Shown here piece after piece: positions 47,893 through 56,722 of a stretch of 64,000 bases of DNA (position 1 is the first letter of the stretch; each line of letters starts with the position of its first letter). Source of the DNA: Pseudomonas sp. 8Z (GTDB taxonomy: Bacteria; Pseudomonadota; Gammaproteobacteria; Pseudomonadales; Pseudomonadaceae); contig NZ_LR733827.1 in NCBI RefSeq assembly GCF_902506535.1, positions 1,696,092-1,760,091 on the forward strand, given 5' to 3'. The position numbers and the translations under genes were made by a program. The notes under the pieces were generated by a model that did no database searches, was not told where the DNA came from, and saw only the letters and a list, made by a program, of their open reading frames with translations.

Positions 47893-49287
47893 ATGAGCAG
47901 CGAAAAAACCAACCAATCCTGGGGCGGCCGCTTCAGTGAGCCCGTCGACGCCTTCGTCGCCCGCTTCACCGCCTCGGTCGAATTCGACAAACGCCTGTAC
48001 CGCCACGACATCATGGGCTCCATCGCCCACGCCACCATGCTGGCCAAGGTCGGCGTGCTGAGCGATACCGAGCGCGACACCATCATCGATGGCCTCAAGC
48101 AGATCCAGGGCGAGATCGAAGCTGGCCAGTTCGACTGGCGCGTCGATCTGGAAGACGTGCACATGAACATCGAGGCGCGCCTGACCGACCGCATCGGCGT
48201 CACTGGCAAGAAGCTGCACACCGGCCGTTCGCGCAACGACCAGGTGGCCACCGACATCCGCCTGTGGCTGCGTGACGAGATCGACCTGATCCTCGCCGAA
48301 ATCACCCGCCTGCAGCAGGGCCTGCTGGGCCTGGCCGAAGCCGAGGCGGACACCATCATGCCTGGCTTCACCCACCTGCAGACCGCGCAGCCGGTGACCT
48401 TCGGTCATCACCTGCTGGCCTGGTTCGAGATGCTCGCGCGCGACTACGAGCGCCTGGTCGACTGCCGCAAGCGCACCAACCGCATGCCGCTGGGCTCGGC
48501 CGCGCTGGCCGGCACCACCTACCCGATCGCCCGTGAAATCACCGCCGAACTGCTGGGCTTCGATGCCGTGGGCGGCAACTCGCTGGACGGCGTGTCGGAT
48601 CGCGACTTCGCCATCGAATTCTGCGCCGCCGCCTCGCTGGCGATGATGCACCTGTCGCGCTTCTCCGAAGAGCTGGTGCTGTGGACATCCGCGCAGTTCC
48701 AGTTCATCGACCTGCCGGATCGTTTCTGTACCGGCAGCTCGATCATGCCGCAGAAGAAGAACCCCGACGTACCCGAGCTGGTGCGTGGCAAGACCGGCCG
48801 CGTGTTCGGCGCCCTGACCGGCCTGCTGACCCTGATGAAAGGCCAGCCACTGGCCTACAACAAGGACAACCAGGAAGACAAGGAGCCGCTGTTCGACGCC
48901 GCCGACACCCTGCGCGACAGCCTGCGCGCCTTCGCCGACATGGTCCCGGCGATCAAGCCCAAGCGCGAAATCATGCGTGAAGCAGCGCTGCGCGGCTTCT
49001 CCACCGCCACCGACCTGGCCGACTACCTGGTGCGCAAGGGCCTGCCGTTCCGTGACTGCCACGAGATCGTCGGGCACGCGGTGAAATACGGCGTACAGAG
49101 CGGCAAGGATCTGGCCGAAATGAGCCTGGACGAACTGCGCCAGTTCAGCGACCAGATCGAGCAGGACGTGTTCGCCGTGCTGACCCTGGAAGGCTCGGTG
49201 AATGCCCGCGACCATATCGGCGGCACCGCCCCGAATCAGGTGCGTGCGGCGGTGCTGCGTGGCCGCGAATTGCTGGCAACGCGCTGA
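47893..49287 (+). CDS. argH: Argininosuccinate lyase
   Basis: 464 residues. Last step of arginine synthesis, giving arginine and fumarate. Fumarase/aspartase superfamily: [16 protein letters not shown] start, [28 protein letters not shown] with the catalytic His, and the [16 protein letters not shown] mobile loop with the catalytic Ser near residue 280. ATG at 47893; a TATTAT -10-like element is at 47826-47831. Confidence 0.96.
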   Translation: MSSEKTNQSWGGRFSEPVDAFVARFTASVEFDKRLYRHDIMGSIAHATMLAKVGVLSDTERDTIIDGLKQIQGEIEAGQFDWRVDLEDVHMNIEARLTDRIGVTGKKLHTGRSRNDQVATDIRLWLRDEIDLILAEITRLQQGLLGLAEAEADTIMPGFTHLQTAQPVTFGHHLLAWFEMLARDYERLVDCRKRTNRMPLGSAALAGTTYPIAREITAELLGFDAVGGNSLDGVSDRDFAIEFCAAASLAMMHLSRFSEELVLWTSAQFQFIDLPDRFCTGSSIMPQKKNPDVPELVRGKTGRVFGALTGLLTLMKGQPLAYNKDNQEDKEPLFDAADTLRDSLRAFADMVPAIKPKREIMREAALRGFSTATDLADYLVRKGLPFRDCHEIVGHAVKYGVQSGKDLAEMSLDELRQFSDQIEQDVFAVLTLEGSVNARDHIGGTAPNQVRAAVLRGRELLATR

Positions 49288-49324
49288 ACGCCATCATAAG
49301 AACTATCAGGGAAAGGGACTTCCC

Positions 49325-49567
49325 ATGTTCGAATGGTTGCTGCACGGCTTGGCACTACTCGCCGAGTTCGTACTCGAGGTCGTGGCTGGCTACATTTTGT
49401 ACAGCACCGACTGGCTGGCCCTGCGTTTACTCACATTGGGTCGCTACCCAAACCTGCCGCTACGTGTAGACGACCCAATGGGTTCGCGCACGGCCTGGGT
49501 CGCAGCGTTCGGCTTCTTCTGCCTGGTAGGTTTGCCGCTAACATGGCTGACCCTGACCTACGGCTGA
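49325..49567 (+). CDS. Small membrane protein of unknown function
   Basis: 80 residues with two hydrophobic segments (about 5-28, and 58-78 ending WLTLTYG) around a polar loop LTLGRYPNLPLRVDDPMG. ATG at 49325 with a purine-rich site (AAAGGGAC) upstream. It lies 37 bases after argH on the same strand and probably shares its transcript. Not recognised beyond being a conserved-looking membrane protein. Confidence 0.75.
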   Translation: MFEWLLHGLALLAEFVLEVVAGYILYSTDWLALRLLTLGRYPNLPLRVDDPMGSRTAWVAAFGFFCLVGLPLTWLTLTYG

Positions 49568-49586
49568 CCATTTACGAGATACGCCA

Positions 49587-50078
49587 ATGCCCCTGACCAT
49601 CCGCCCCGCCACCCCTGACGACGCCGAACTGATCCTGCGCTTCATCACCGAGCTGGCCATCTACGAGAAGGCCGAGCATGAGGTGAAAACCGATGCTGCC
49701 GGTATACGCGACAGTCTGTTCGCTGAAGGCAGCACCGCCCATGGTCTGATCTGCGAGCACGACGGCCAGCCCATCGGCTACGCGGTGTACTTCTTCAACT
49801 ACTCCACCTGGCTGGGCAAGCACGGTCTGTATCTGGAAGACCTGTATGTCAGCCCGCAGGCGCGTGGCATCGGCGCAGGCAAAGCACTGCTGCGCCACTT
49901 GGCACAACTGGCCGTGGCTCGTGGTTGCGGCCGTTTCGAATGGTCAGTGCTGGATTGGAACACCCCGGCCATCGACTTCTACGAATCCTTCGGCGCCCGA
50001 CCACAGGACGAATGGACCACTTACCGCCTCACCGGCCAGGCCCTGCTGGACTTCGCCGCCGAGACCTCCCAGGAGTAA
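49587..50078 (+). CDS. GNAT family acetyltransferase (SSAT-like)
   Basis: 163 residues. TIRPATPDDAELILRFITELAIYEK start and LYLEDLYVSPQARGIGAGKALLRHLA acetyl-CoA loop (RGIGAGK, near 95-101) with RFEWSVLDWNTPAIDFYESFGA motif 3/4, closest to the diamine N-acetyltransferase-like subgroup. Might acetylate thialysine or polyamines; the substrate is unproven. Follows the small membrane protein gene by 19 bases. Confidence 0.9.
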   Translation: MPLTIRPATPDDAELILRFITELAIYEKAEHEVKTDAAGIRDSLFAEGSTAHGLICEHDGQPIGYAVYFFNYSTWLGKHGLYLEDLYVSPQARGIGAGKALLRHLAQLAVARGCGRFEWSVLDWNTPAIDFYESFGARPQDEWTTYRLTGQALLDFAAETSQE

Positions 50079-50081
50079 CGC

Positions 50082-50357
50082 ATGAACGAACACGACGATC
50101 ACGAAGAAGAAGCTTTTGCCGAGGCGACGCTGGTTCAAGCCATCGAGAATCAACTGGAAAGCGGCGAGCCGGCTGCTGCCAAGGCGGTCTACAACAAGCT
50201 GACCCTGGTGGGTTATGAGCGCGAGGAAATTCTCGAGCTGATGGCCCTGGTTCTGGCCCATGAGGTCGACGCCATGCTGCACGAGGATCGCCCGTTCGAC
50301 GGCGCCTGGTATGAGCAAGCCCTAAGAGCCCTGCCTGAGCTACCGGCTGATGGCTGA
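50082..50357 (+). CDS. Conserved hypothetical protein, acidic
   Basis: 91 residues, acidic N-terminus (MNEHDDHEEEAFAEATLV) then two predicted helices (GEPAAAKAVYNKLTLVGY, EILELMALVLAHEVDAML). ATG 3 bases after the acetyltransferase stop, so co-transcribed. The last codons and stop lie inside a 7-bp repeat array (GGCTGAT), so array length changes would alter the C-terminus. No function recognised. Confidence 0.8.
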   Translation: MNEHDDHEEEAFAEATLVQAIENQLESGEPAAAKAVYNKLTLVGYEREEILELMALVLAHEVDAMLHEDRPFDGAWYEQALRALPELPADG

Positions 50358-50379
50358 TGGCTGATGGCTGATGGCTGAT
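50345..50379. repeat. Heptamer tandem array GGCTGAT, five copies, overlapping a stop codon
   Basis: Five perfect copies. The first two encode the end and stop (Gly-stop) of the 91-residue protein. Fourth 7-bp array in the window. Confidence 0.9.
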
Positions 50380-50463
50380 GGCGAATTAATCCACATCCAG
50401 GAGCATGCTGGCAGATAGATTGCTTGGATCAGCCCTGCCCCTAGCAACAAGGACTGTGTGTCG

Positions 50464-51267
50464 ATGCCCTACCGACTCCTGCGCATGCTGGTGCTTTGTC
50501 TGGCGTTACTCGGCAGCGCCGAGGCTGCGACGGTACGGATCGGCGCCGAAGATGACTGGTATCCCTATACCGCGTTACGGGATGGCCAGATCAAGGGCAT
50601 GTCGGCAGATATCGTGCGCGCGGCCTTCAAGGCGAGCGGCACCGATTTCGAACTGGTGCCCTACCCTTACTCACGCTGTATGGAACTTGCGCGAAATGGC
50701 GGCCTGGCAGGCTGCTTCAATACCACGCCGGATCACTCCATCCGCCAGCAATTTCTGCTGCCCGAGGAAATGTTATTTAGCGATGACATCCTGCTTTGGG
50801 GGCGCGCAGGCACGGCGGCGGTGAATGATCTGGACGATATTGCCGGCAGGCGTGTTGCCGTGACCATCGGCTACACCTACGGGGAATACTTCGATAACTA
50901 CCCAGACCTCCTGCGTATACCGGTACGCCGCGATATCAACAGCTTCCTGATGCTGCAACGCAATCGTGTGGATTATGTCATTGCCTTTCGTGGCACCACC
51001 GAGGCCCTGCTTCGCGAGCACCCGGAACTGGCAGGGCAGTTCGCTCCACTGGCGACCATCCACCGCCCACAGTTGTATCTGACATTTTCCCGTCTATACC
51101 CCCAGGCCACAGAACTTGCGCACCAATTCGATGCCGGCATGCGCCAGATCAGACACAACGGCACTTACCAGCGCATTCTCGAACATTGGCAACTACGCAC
51201 CGGACAAACCAGCCCACTGGGCTATACACTGCAGGGGCGTCATAACAACAAGACGGAGTCACCATGA
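50464..51267 (+). CDS. Periplasmic substrate-binding protein, SBP_bac_3 family
   Basis: 267 residues. Signal peptide (LRMLVLCLALLGSAEAA), then a family-3 binding fold: VRIGAEDDWYPYTALRDGQIKGMSADIVRAAF, PYSRCMELARNGGLAGCFN, VAVTIGYTYGEYFD. Similar stand-alone proteins bind amino acids or act as sensors; no ABC permease or ATPase genes are adjacent. The start is either ATG 50464 or GTG 50458 (AGGA upstream suits both). Overlaps the next gene by ATGA. Confidence 0.85.
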   Translation: MPYRLLRMLVLCLALLGSAEAATVRIGAEDDWYPYTALRDGQIKGMSADIVRAAFKASGTDFELVPYPYSRCMELARNGGLAGCFNTTPDHSIRQQFLLPEEMLFSDDILLWGRAGTAAVNDLDDIAGRRVAVTIGYTYGEYFDNYPDLLRIPVRRDINSFLMLQRNRVDYVIAFRGTTEALLREHPELAGQFAPLATIHRPQLYLTFSRLYPQATELAHQFDAGMRQIRHNGTYQRILEHWQLRTGQTSPLGYTLQGRHNNKTESP

Positions 51268-51518
51268 AATCTTTCACCGCCGACCTGATCGATGAGCTGG
51301 AAATTCTTGCCCTGTACAACCTGAACAACCACCAGGAAGGGCTCAAGGTGCACAACAACGCGTCCTTCAAAGCGCAGGGCGCCATTACCCGCCTGTATGA
51401 AAAAGGCCTGGTCAGCCAGGCAGACGGGGGATATCTGACTGGGCTGGGTATCGATGCCGCCGAACATGCGCAAGCCCTACTCACCATACTCGCAAGCCGC
51501 CGCGCCACAGCAGCCTGA
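51264..51518 (+). CDS. TIGR02647 family protein
   Basis: 84 residues. MKSFTADLIDELEILALYNLNNHQEGLKVH start, then FKAQGAITRLYEKGLVSQADGGYLT, a short winged-helix-like pattern typical of the TIGR02647 family, and GIDAAEHAQALLTIL. Function unknown; a DNA-binding role has been suggested only from fold. ATGA overlap with the binding-protein gene means coupled translation. Confidence 0.85.
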   Translation: MKSFTADLIDELEILALYNLNNHQEGLKVHNNASFKAQGAITRLYEKGLVSQADGGYLTGLGIDAAEHAQALLTILASRRATAA

Positions 51519-51540
51519 ACCATCGAGTCCGTCGCCCTGA

Positions 51541-51579
51541 GCGCGTCTAAAAACCTAGACCTCATGTTTTTAGGCGCGT
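51541..51579. terminator. Inverted repeat after TIGR02647 gene, possible bidirectional terminator
   Basis: GCGCGTCTAAAAAC (51541-51554) and GTTTTTAGGCGCGT (51566-51579) pair at 12 of 14 positions around an 11-base loop. T-rich arms could end transcription from either side, but the usual T tail outside the stem is missing. Confidence 0.4.
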
Positions 51580-51676
51580 CCTAAACAGGCATATTCGGCG
51601 GGCGGTTTGCGTCATAGCCCCTGCACTGGTGAGCACGCCGCTGATAGGCTTGCCCCATTTCCAGTAGAGCTTGAGC

Positions 51677-54538
51677 ATGACGCGCACTCACGAAATCCGC
51701 CCGGACATCGACGACGGCATCGACCGCAAGGTGCTTGCCCAACTGCGCGCACGCTTCCTGCAAATCAACCAAGGGCGCCTGCAGCGCGCGGTAGAGGCCT
51801 TGTCGACCCGCCAGCAGTTGGTACTCAAACTGCTGCCACTGCTACTGCACGTCAATCACCCGCTGCTGCCCGGCTACGTCTCAACCAGCACGCCGGCGGG
51901 CCTCAGCAGCTTCGAACCAGACGATGCCAGCCTGGCGGAAGTCCAGCGTCTGGCGCGCTCCTTCGCCTATAAACCACGTCGCGGCCAAGGCGCGGCGCCA
52001 CTGCACGGACTGTTTCTGATGGGCAGCCTGGGCACCGTGGCACAGGCCGAACAGAGCGACATGGATCTGTGGCTATGTCATGCCTCGAACCTGGACACCC
52101 AGCAACTGCAAGAACTGCGCAGAAAGTGCGATCAGTTGGAAAGCTGGGCCGCCACCCAGGGCGCCGAGGTGCACGTCTTTCTGGTCGACCCACAGCGCTT
52201 CACCCAGGGCGCCCGCGAAGCGCAACTGACCTCAGACGACTGCGGCACGACCCAGCACTACCTGCTGCTCGACGAGTTTTACCGCACAGCCATCTGGCTC
52301 GGCGGGCGCACGCCGATCTGGTGGCTGGTGCCGGTTTACGAGGAAGGGCGTTATGAAAATTATTGCCGCACCCTGCTGAGCAAGCGCTTCGTGCGCGAAG
52401 AAGACGTGCTCGACCTCGGCCACCTGGCGCAGATACCCGCGCAGGAGTTCATCGGCGCTGGCATGTGGCAGCTATACAAAGGCATCGAGTCGCCCTACAA
52501 ATCGGCGCTCAAACTACTGCTCACCGAGGTCTACGCCAGCGAACACCCCAAGGTCGAATGCCTGGCGCTGCGCTTCAAACAAGCCGTTTTCGAGGGACGC
52601 CTGGATCTGGACGAACTCGACCCCTACATCGTGGTGTACCGCCGTCTGGAGCAATACCTGCTCGCACGCAACGACCGCGAACGCCTGGAACTGGTGCGTC
52701 GCTGCCTGTACCTGAAGGTGAACAAGCGCATCAGCCGCCCGCCTGCACGCGGACGCAGCAAGAGCTGGCAACGCCTGCTGCTCGAACGCCTGACCGGGGA
52801 ATGGGACTGGAGCACGCGCCAACTTACCGTGCTTGACAGCCGCAGCCAGTGGAAGGTGCGTCAGGTAGCGGCCGAGCGGCGCGTGCTGGTCAACGAACTG
52901 ACCTACAGCTACCGCTTCCTTTCACAGTTCGCGCGCAGCGCCCAGGTCGGCAGCTCGCTGAACAACCGCGACCTCAACGTGCTGGGCAGGCGCCTCTATG
53001 CAGCCTTCGAGCGCAAGGCCGGCAAGGTGGAGTTCATCAACCCCGGCATCGCCCCAGACCTCGCCGAGGACACCCTGACACTGGTGCAACGCGCCACCGC
53101 CGAAGCACCAGAAGATCATCAATGGGCCCTGTATGGCGGCAGCCTGAGCGCCCAGGAATGGCCGGACTTCGCCCCATTCAAGCGCACGCGCGAGCTTATC
53201 GAACTGCTCGCCTGGTGCCACCGCAACGGCGTCATCGACGCCAGCACGCGCCTTTCATTGCATCCTGGCGATAGCGACCTCAACGATTTCGAGCTCGCCA
53301 ACCTGATCAGCAGCCTGCAACAAACCTTTGCCCTGCCACTGCCAAGCGTCGAAGAGCTCGACCTGCTACGTGCCAGCAGGCCCAAGCGGATTCTGCTGCT
53401 GGTCAACGTCGGCGTCGACCCACTCAAGCAGCACAGCCAGATGAACATGCACATGACCACCGGGCGCATCGATGCGCTGGGCTACTCGGGCGTGCGGGAA
53501 AATCTGGTGCAGACCCTCGATCAGATCAGCCTGAATAGTTGGAACGAGCTGCAAGTGGCCCGTTACGACGGCGAAGACGCCCTGCTCGACTGCCTCAGCG
53601 ACCTGCTCAACAGCCTGCCGCCAGACGGCCCGCACCCGGAAATCCAGGTGCGCTGCTATTGCCGCAACCGCGCCCAAGCCATCGCCAGCCGAGTCGAGGA
53701 ACTGCTACGCGACCTACTCGACAACTATGCCAATGCGACGCCCTCACGCTACTTGGTGCAGGTGCGCCAGCACTACCACGTGCTACAACTGATTCCCGGC
53801 CAGGTGCGCCACACTGCTCTCGGCGACCTGCCAGCACTGCTCGACCACCTCGGTTCGCAACAGACGCTGTACAGCCCGCTGAATCTCGACCGTTACGCAC
53901 TGGAAGGCAACGACCTGGCACTGATCCTGCCACTGGGCAGGCCGCAGACCATCCAGGTGTTCTACCGCGTGAACGAACAGCACGGCGAGGCCGAACTGAC
54001 CGTCCTCGACGAGCACAACGCCCTCTGGCGCAGGCGCCTGCCTTATCGCGACGAGCAAAGCCTGCTTACGCCGCTGCAGCGCTTCCTGCAATCGCTGCTG
54101 TACCGACGCAACGCCCAGTTACCGCTGGACGATTTCAGCAGCAGCGAAACGCCGCTGGAAGTGCTCTATTACCAACTGCTACCCGATGCCCCGCTGCGCG
54201 CCCAAAGCGTGGAGCGGCGGGCGCCGCCGCAGGCGCCCATCAGCCACCCGTTCTACGACGTGCAAGCCATCGTCGAGCCGGGCGACGGCCGCCAGCGCCA
54301 CGTCACCCTGTACTGCAACCACCGAGAGTTCTCCGAGCTGGAGTACGGCCGGGACCTCTATCGCTCGGTAGCGCAGCACATCCTGGCCCAGCGCTCGGGC
54401 GGCGAACGCTATCCGTGCTACATCACCGACCTCGACCTGTCCGCCGTGCTGGCCGGGCAGCAGGCGCAAACAGTGCACTACCTGCGCTACAAGAGCGAAC
54501 TGGAAGATGCACTCAACGCGGCGCTACAGCAGGCCTAG
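51677..54538 (+). CDS. cyaA: Class I adenylate cyclase
   Basis: 953 residues. Makes cAMP, which drives Vfr regulation in Pseudomonas. N-terminal catalytic domain with FLMGSLGTVAQAEQSDMDLWLCH (GS...DxD nucleotidyl-transferase site near residue 113), WWLVPVYEEGRYENY and FIGAGMWQLYKGIESPYKS. The remainder is the class I regulatory region. Start ATG 51677, with a TTG two codons upstream as alternative. The TAG stop is part of the MITE-like end at 54535-54555, so the 3' end may have been reset by that repeat. Confidence 0.94.
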   Translation: MTRTHEIRPDIDDGIDRKVLAQLRARFLQINQGRLQRAVEALSTRQQLVLKLLPLLLHVNHPLLPGYVSTSTPAGLSSFEPDDASLAEVQRLARSFAYKPRRGQGAAPLHGLFLMGSLGTVAQAEQSDMDLWLCHASNLDTQQLQELRRKCDQLESWAATQGAEVHVFLVDPQRFTQGAREAQLTSDDCGTTQHYLLLDEFYRTAIWLGGRTPIWWLVPVYEEGRYENYCRTLLSKRFVREEDVLDLGHLAQIPAQEFIGAGMWQLYKGIESPYKSALKLLLTEVYASEHPKVECLALRFKQAVFEGRLDLDELDPYIVVYRRLEQYLLARNDRERLELVRRCLYLKVNKRISRPPARGRSKSWQRLLLERLTGEWDWSTRQLTVLDSRSQWKVRQVAAERRVLVNELTYSYRFLSQFARSAQVGSSLNNRDLNVLGRRLYAAFERKAGKVEFINPGIAPDLAEDTLTLVQRATAEAPEDHQWALYGGSLSAQEWPDFAPFKRTRELIELLAWCHRNGVIDASTRLSLHPGDSDLNDFELANLISSLQQTFALPLPSVEELDLLRASRPKRILLLVNVGVDPLKQHSQMNMHMTTGRIDALGYSGVRENLVQTLDQISLNSWNELQVARYDGEDALLDCLSDLLNSLPPDGPHPEIQVRCYCRNRAQAIASRVEELLRDLLDNYANATPSRYLVQVRQHYHVLQLIPGQVRHTALGDLPALLDHLGSQQTLYSPLNLDRYALEGNDLALILPLGRPQTIQVFYRVNEQHGEAELTVLDEHNALWRRRLPYRDEQSLLTPLQRFLQSLLYRRNAQLPLDDFSSSETPLEVLYYQLLPDAPLRAQSVERRAPPQAPISHPFYDVQAIVEPGDGRQRHVTLYCNHREFSELEYGRDLYRSVAQHILAQRSGGERYPCYITDLDLSAVLAGQQAQTVHYLRYKSELEDALNAALQQA

Positions 54539-54555
54539 CAGGCTGTTGAAGAACT
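54535..54555. repeat. Solitary MITE-like end overlapping the cyaA stop codon
   Basis: CTAGCAGGCTGTTGAAGAACT matches the terminal repeat of the element at 60814 with two or three changes; its TAG is the cyaA stop. No second end is seen within the following lipase gap. Confidence 0.7.
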
Positions 54556-54560
54556 ACCGG

Positions 54561-55361
54561 CTAGCCGCGCATCGGCGCTTCGGGGTGCAACAGGGCGTAG
54601 AGGTAGCAATCGCCCATGCTGTGGTTGTCGGCGACACCGGCATAGCTGGCTGTGAAGGTCACCGGCATGCCCAGGTGCTGATACAGCCAGCGATCGCTGT
54701 CCGCCGGCGGCACCTCGGGCACCAGGTCGCTGTCGTTGACTAGGCGCAAGGTGGGCACCGCCAGACCGTTGTAGTAACGGGCAAAAGCGGGCGAAGCCAG
54801 GCGCGGGCTGGCGAAGTTGTAGTGCTGCAGCGGCAACACCGGCCAGCGTCGGCGCAGATCCGGCACCGCCAGGCTGCTCAAGGCGCTGCCCAGGCTGTGC
54901 CCACAGGCCCATAGCCGCGCCTGCGGTTGCAGATCGTCCAGCGCCAGCAAGGCCTGGTCACGCAGCGAGGCATAGAGCTTGAGGAAGCCGTCATGCACCG
55001 GGCCGGCATCGATCTGCCAGGGGTAGTCGGCCTGATCCAGGTCGAGATCATCGAGCCAGTCCTGCAACGACTCGGTGCCGCGAAACACCAGATAGCAGTC
55101 GCCTTGCGGGTCGCGCGCGGCGAAACCGAAAGGCTCCGACTCGTTGAACAGGTGCCACTCACTAAGGACGCTCCAGATCGGAGCGGAAAACTTCCAGCCG
55201 GGTCGCTGCGGCAACTGCCAATGGAAGTTCACGGGGACGCGCGGGCGCTTTTGCGTCAGCCACTGGGCGTACTGGTCATAGGCGAGCATGACCAGATCGG
55301 CGCATTGCAACGCATCGGTACGTGAACAGCTAGGCGGAAAGTAGAGGGGAAGACTGGGCAT
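54561..55361 (-). CDS. Class 3 lipase-like alpha/beta hydrolase
   Basis: 266 residues. ADLVMLAYDQYAQW start, CYLVFRGTESLQDWLDDLDL (oxyanion strand), VHDGFLKLYASL and the nucleophile elbow ACGHSLGSALSSL (GHSLG, near residue 157) mark a lipase_3 domain; the late Asp (VNDSDLVPEVP) and His (DNHSMGDCYLYAL) complete the triad. ATG 55361 follows AGGAGG, the strongest ribosome site in the area. No signal peptide seen, so probably intracellular. Substrate unknown. Confidence 0.88.
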   Translation of the reverse strand: MPSLPLYFPPSCSRTDALQCADLVMLAYDQYAQWLTQKRPRVPVNFHWQLPQRPGWKFSAPIWSVLSEWHLFNESEPFGFAARDPQGDCYLVFRGTESLQDWLDDLDLDQADYPWQIDAGPVHDGFLKLYASLRDQALLALDDLQPQARLWACGHSLGSALSSLAVPDLRRRWPVLPLQHYNFASPRLASPAFARYYNGLAVPTLRLVNDSDLVPEVPPADSDRWLYQHLGMPVTFTASYAGVADNHSMGDCYLYALLHPEAPMRG

Positions 55362-55419
55362 GGCGAGGCCTCCTTGCCAATGGCGCAAGACCTCACTCTA
55401 GTTCAGATATTTCCGGGCG

Positions 55420-55827
55420 TCAGCGATCGTACTCGCCCGCCGCCTCCGGCTGATACTCCACAGCCAACAGGGTCAGTTTGAGCTGCTTGCCACCTGGCGC
55501 AGGCCAGTCGATGTGCTGACCGACGGAGAGGCCCAGCAGCGCGCTGCCGACCGGTGCAAGAATGCTGACCTTGCCTTCGCCGCCGACATCTTGTGGATAA
55601 ACCAGGGTCAGGTGGTAGTCCTTACCGCTGCTTTCCTCACGGCAGTGCACACGCGAGTTCATGGTCACCACGCCGGACGGCACCTCGTCATGGCCCACCA
55701 CCTGCGCCCGTGCCAACTCTTTCTCCAGCGCTTCGGCGCCTGGGCCGAAGTCCTCCAGCGAATCCAGCAGACGCTCCAGGCGCTGTAAGTCGAGACGGGT
55801 GATGGTAATAGCGGGTGCGCTGTTCAT
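55420..55827 (-). CDS. rnk: Nucleoside diphosphate kinase regulator Rnk
   Basis: 135 residues. GreA/GreB C-terminal-like domain protein: LARAQVVGHDEVPSGVVTMNSRV, LVYPQDVGGEGKVSILAPVGSALLGLSVG. Binds RNA polymerase without the anti-pause coiled coil; in P. aeruginosa it alters Ndk and AlgR2-linked phenotypes. ATG at 55827; the MITE-like element starts 36 bases upstream and may carry or displace promoter sequence. Confidence 0.93.
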   Translation of the reverse strand: MNSAPAITITRLDLQRLERLLDSLEDFGPGAEALEKELARAQVVGHDEVPSGVVTMNSRVHCREESSGKDYHLTLVYPQDVGGEGKVSILAPVGSALLGLSVGQHIDWPAPGGKQLKLTLLAVEYQPEAAGEYDR

Positions 55828-55862
55828 GATGCCGGGCAGACTCCTTGCGTGAAAAACCGCCC

Positions 55863-56010
55863 ATATCAGACTGTGTGAAAACTACTGCGCTCGGTCATGC
55901 TGCGTTAAAAAACGGCTCAAAATGCTCATTTACAGCTCGTAAACTGCGCTTTTTCGCCGTTTTTTGCCTTGCCTGACCTTCGCTCGCTACGTTTTCACAC
56001 GGCCTGATAT
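55863..56010. mobile_element. 148 bp MITE-like element, GTGTGAAAAC ends
   Basis: ATATCAGACTGTGTGAAAAC (55863-55882) and its complement at 55991-56010 match at 18 of 20 positions. The interior holds TCAAAATGCTCATTTACA (55917-55934) followed shortly by CGTAAA, which also occurs, inverted, in the element at 60814-61006 although the ends differ. No open frame. It lies between rnk and the DUF1289 terminator. Confidence 0.7.
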
Positions 56011-56062
56011 CCGACGATATGTCGGCTCTGTTGCGCAGGGCGGAATCCATGGCTGAAAAAAG

Positions 56063-56091
56063 CAAAACCCCGTCTTGAGGACGGGGTTTTG
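56063..56091 (-). terminator. Intrinsic terminator of the cyaY-DUF1289 operon
   Basis: CAAAACCCCGTC (56063-56074), TTGAG loop, GACGGGGTTTTG (56080-56091): a 12-bp perfect stem. On the minus strand it is followed by GCTTTTTTC. Confidence 0.85.
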
Positions 56092-56142
56092 CGACGTTTT
56101 ATCGACCCTAACATAGCTGACCGAATAAACAAGAGCAGCCAC

Positions 56143-56334
56143 TCAACCCGGCGCCTTGCGCTCGCGCAGGCGCGCTTCGGCGGTCTGGCAAATCTGCCGA
56201 CGGCGCTGCGCGTCCGCCGCGCTCCAGTCGAGGATTTCCTGCATGCTACGACCACAACCGAGGCAGATGTCGTCATAGTCGAGGCAGCACTGACGACGAC
56301 AGGGCGAGGCCGGTAGAGGCGGCTCAGAGCTCAT
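56143..56334 (-). CDS. DUF1289 family protein
   Basis: 63 residues with four Cys in SPCRRQCCLDYDDICLGCGRS, the cysteine-rich DUF1289 motif (CxxxC...CxGC), likely to bind metal or an Fe-S cluster, then a short helix. Its start overlaps the 3' end of cyaY by 11 bases, so the two are coupled; a link with iron handling is plausible. Confidence 0.88.
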   Translation of the reverse strand: MSSEPPLPASPCRRQCCLDYDDICLGCGRSMQEILDWSAADAQRRRQICQTAEARLRERKAPG

Positions 56335-56656
56335 CGAACTCCAGCTCGGCGCCAGCCTGCTCGACCACGAAGCGGGTGAGCATTTCGCTCAGCAGCTCTT
56401 CGCTGGTATCACAGATCCAGTGCTGCTCGGCTTCGTCGTAATCGAAGTGGAACCCCCCCGAACGCGCAGCCACCCACAACTGGCGAATCGGCACCTGACG
56501 GCTGAGGATCAGTTGCGTGCCATTCTCGAAACGCACGGTCAACACGCCGCCGCTGTTTTCCAGATCAACGTCCAGGCCACTGTCGTCGAAAATATCTTCT
56601 ACTGCCTGCTGGGTAGCATCGACCAGGTCGTGGAAACGGGCTTCGCTCAGGCTCAT
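56324..56656 (-). CDS. cyaY: Frataxin-like iron-sulfur cluster protein CyaY
   Basis: 110 residues. Iron-binding regulator of Fe-S cluster assembly. MSLSEARFHDLVDATQQAVEDIFDD with the acidic helix, VLTVRFENGTQLILSRQVPIRQLWVAARSGGFHFDY core (shown in part). ATG 56656 has GAGGAC upstream and matches the family start. In P. aeruginosa cyaY also lies between rnk and lysA. Confidence 0.93.
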   Translation of the reverse strand: MSLSEARFHDLVDATQQAVEDIFDDSGLDVDLENSGGVLTVRFENGTQLILSRQVPIRQLWVAARSGGFHFDYDEAEQHWICDTSEELLSEMLTRFVVEQAGAELEFDEL

Positions 56657-56722
56657 CGGGTTGTCCTCACTCGGTGCAGCGACTGCAAAAATAGGCGAAA
56701 GCGCCAGGCCGTGATCCACCGC

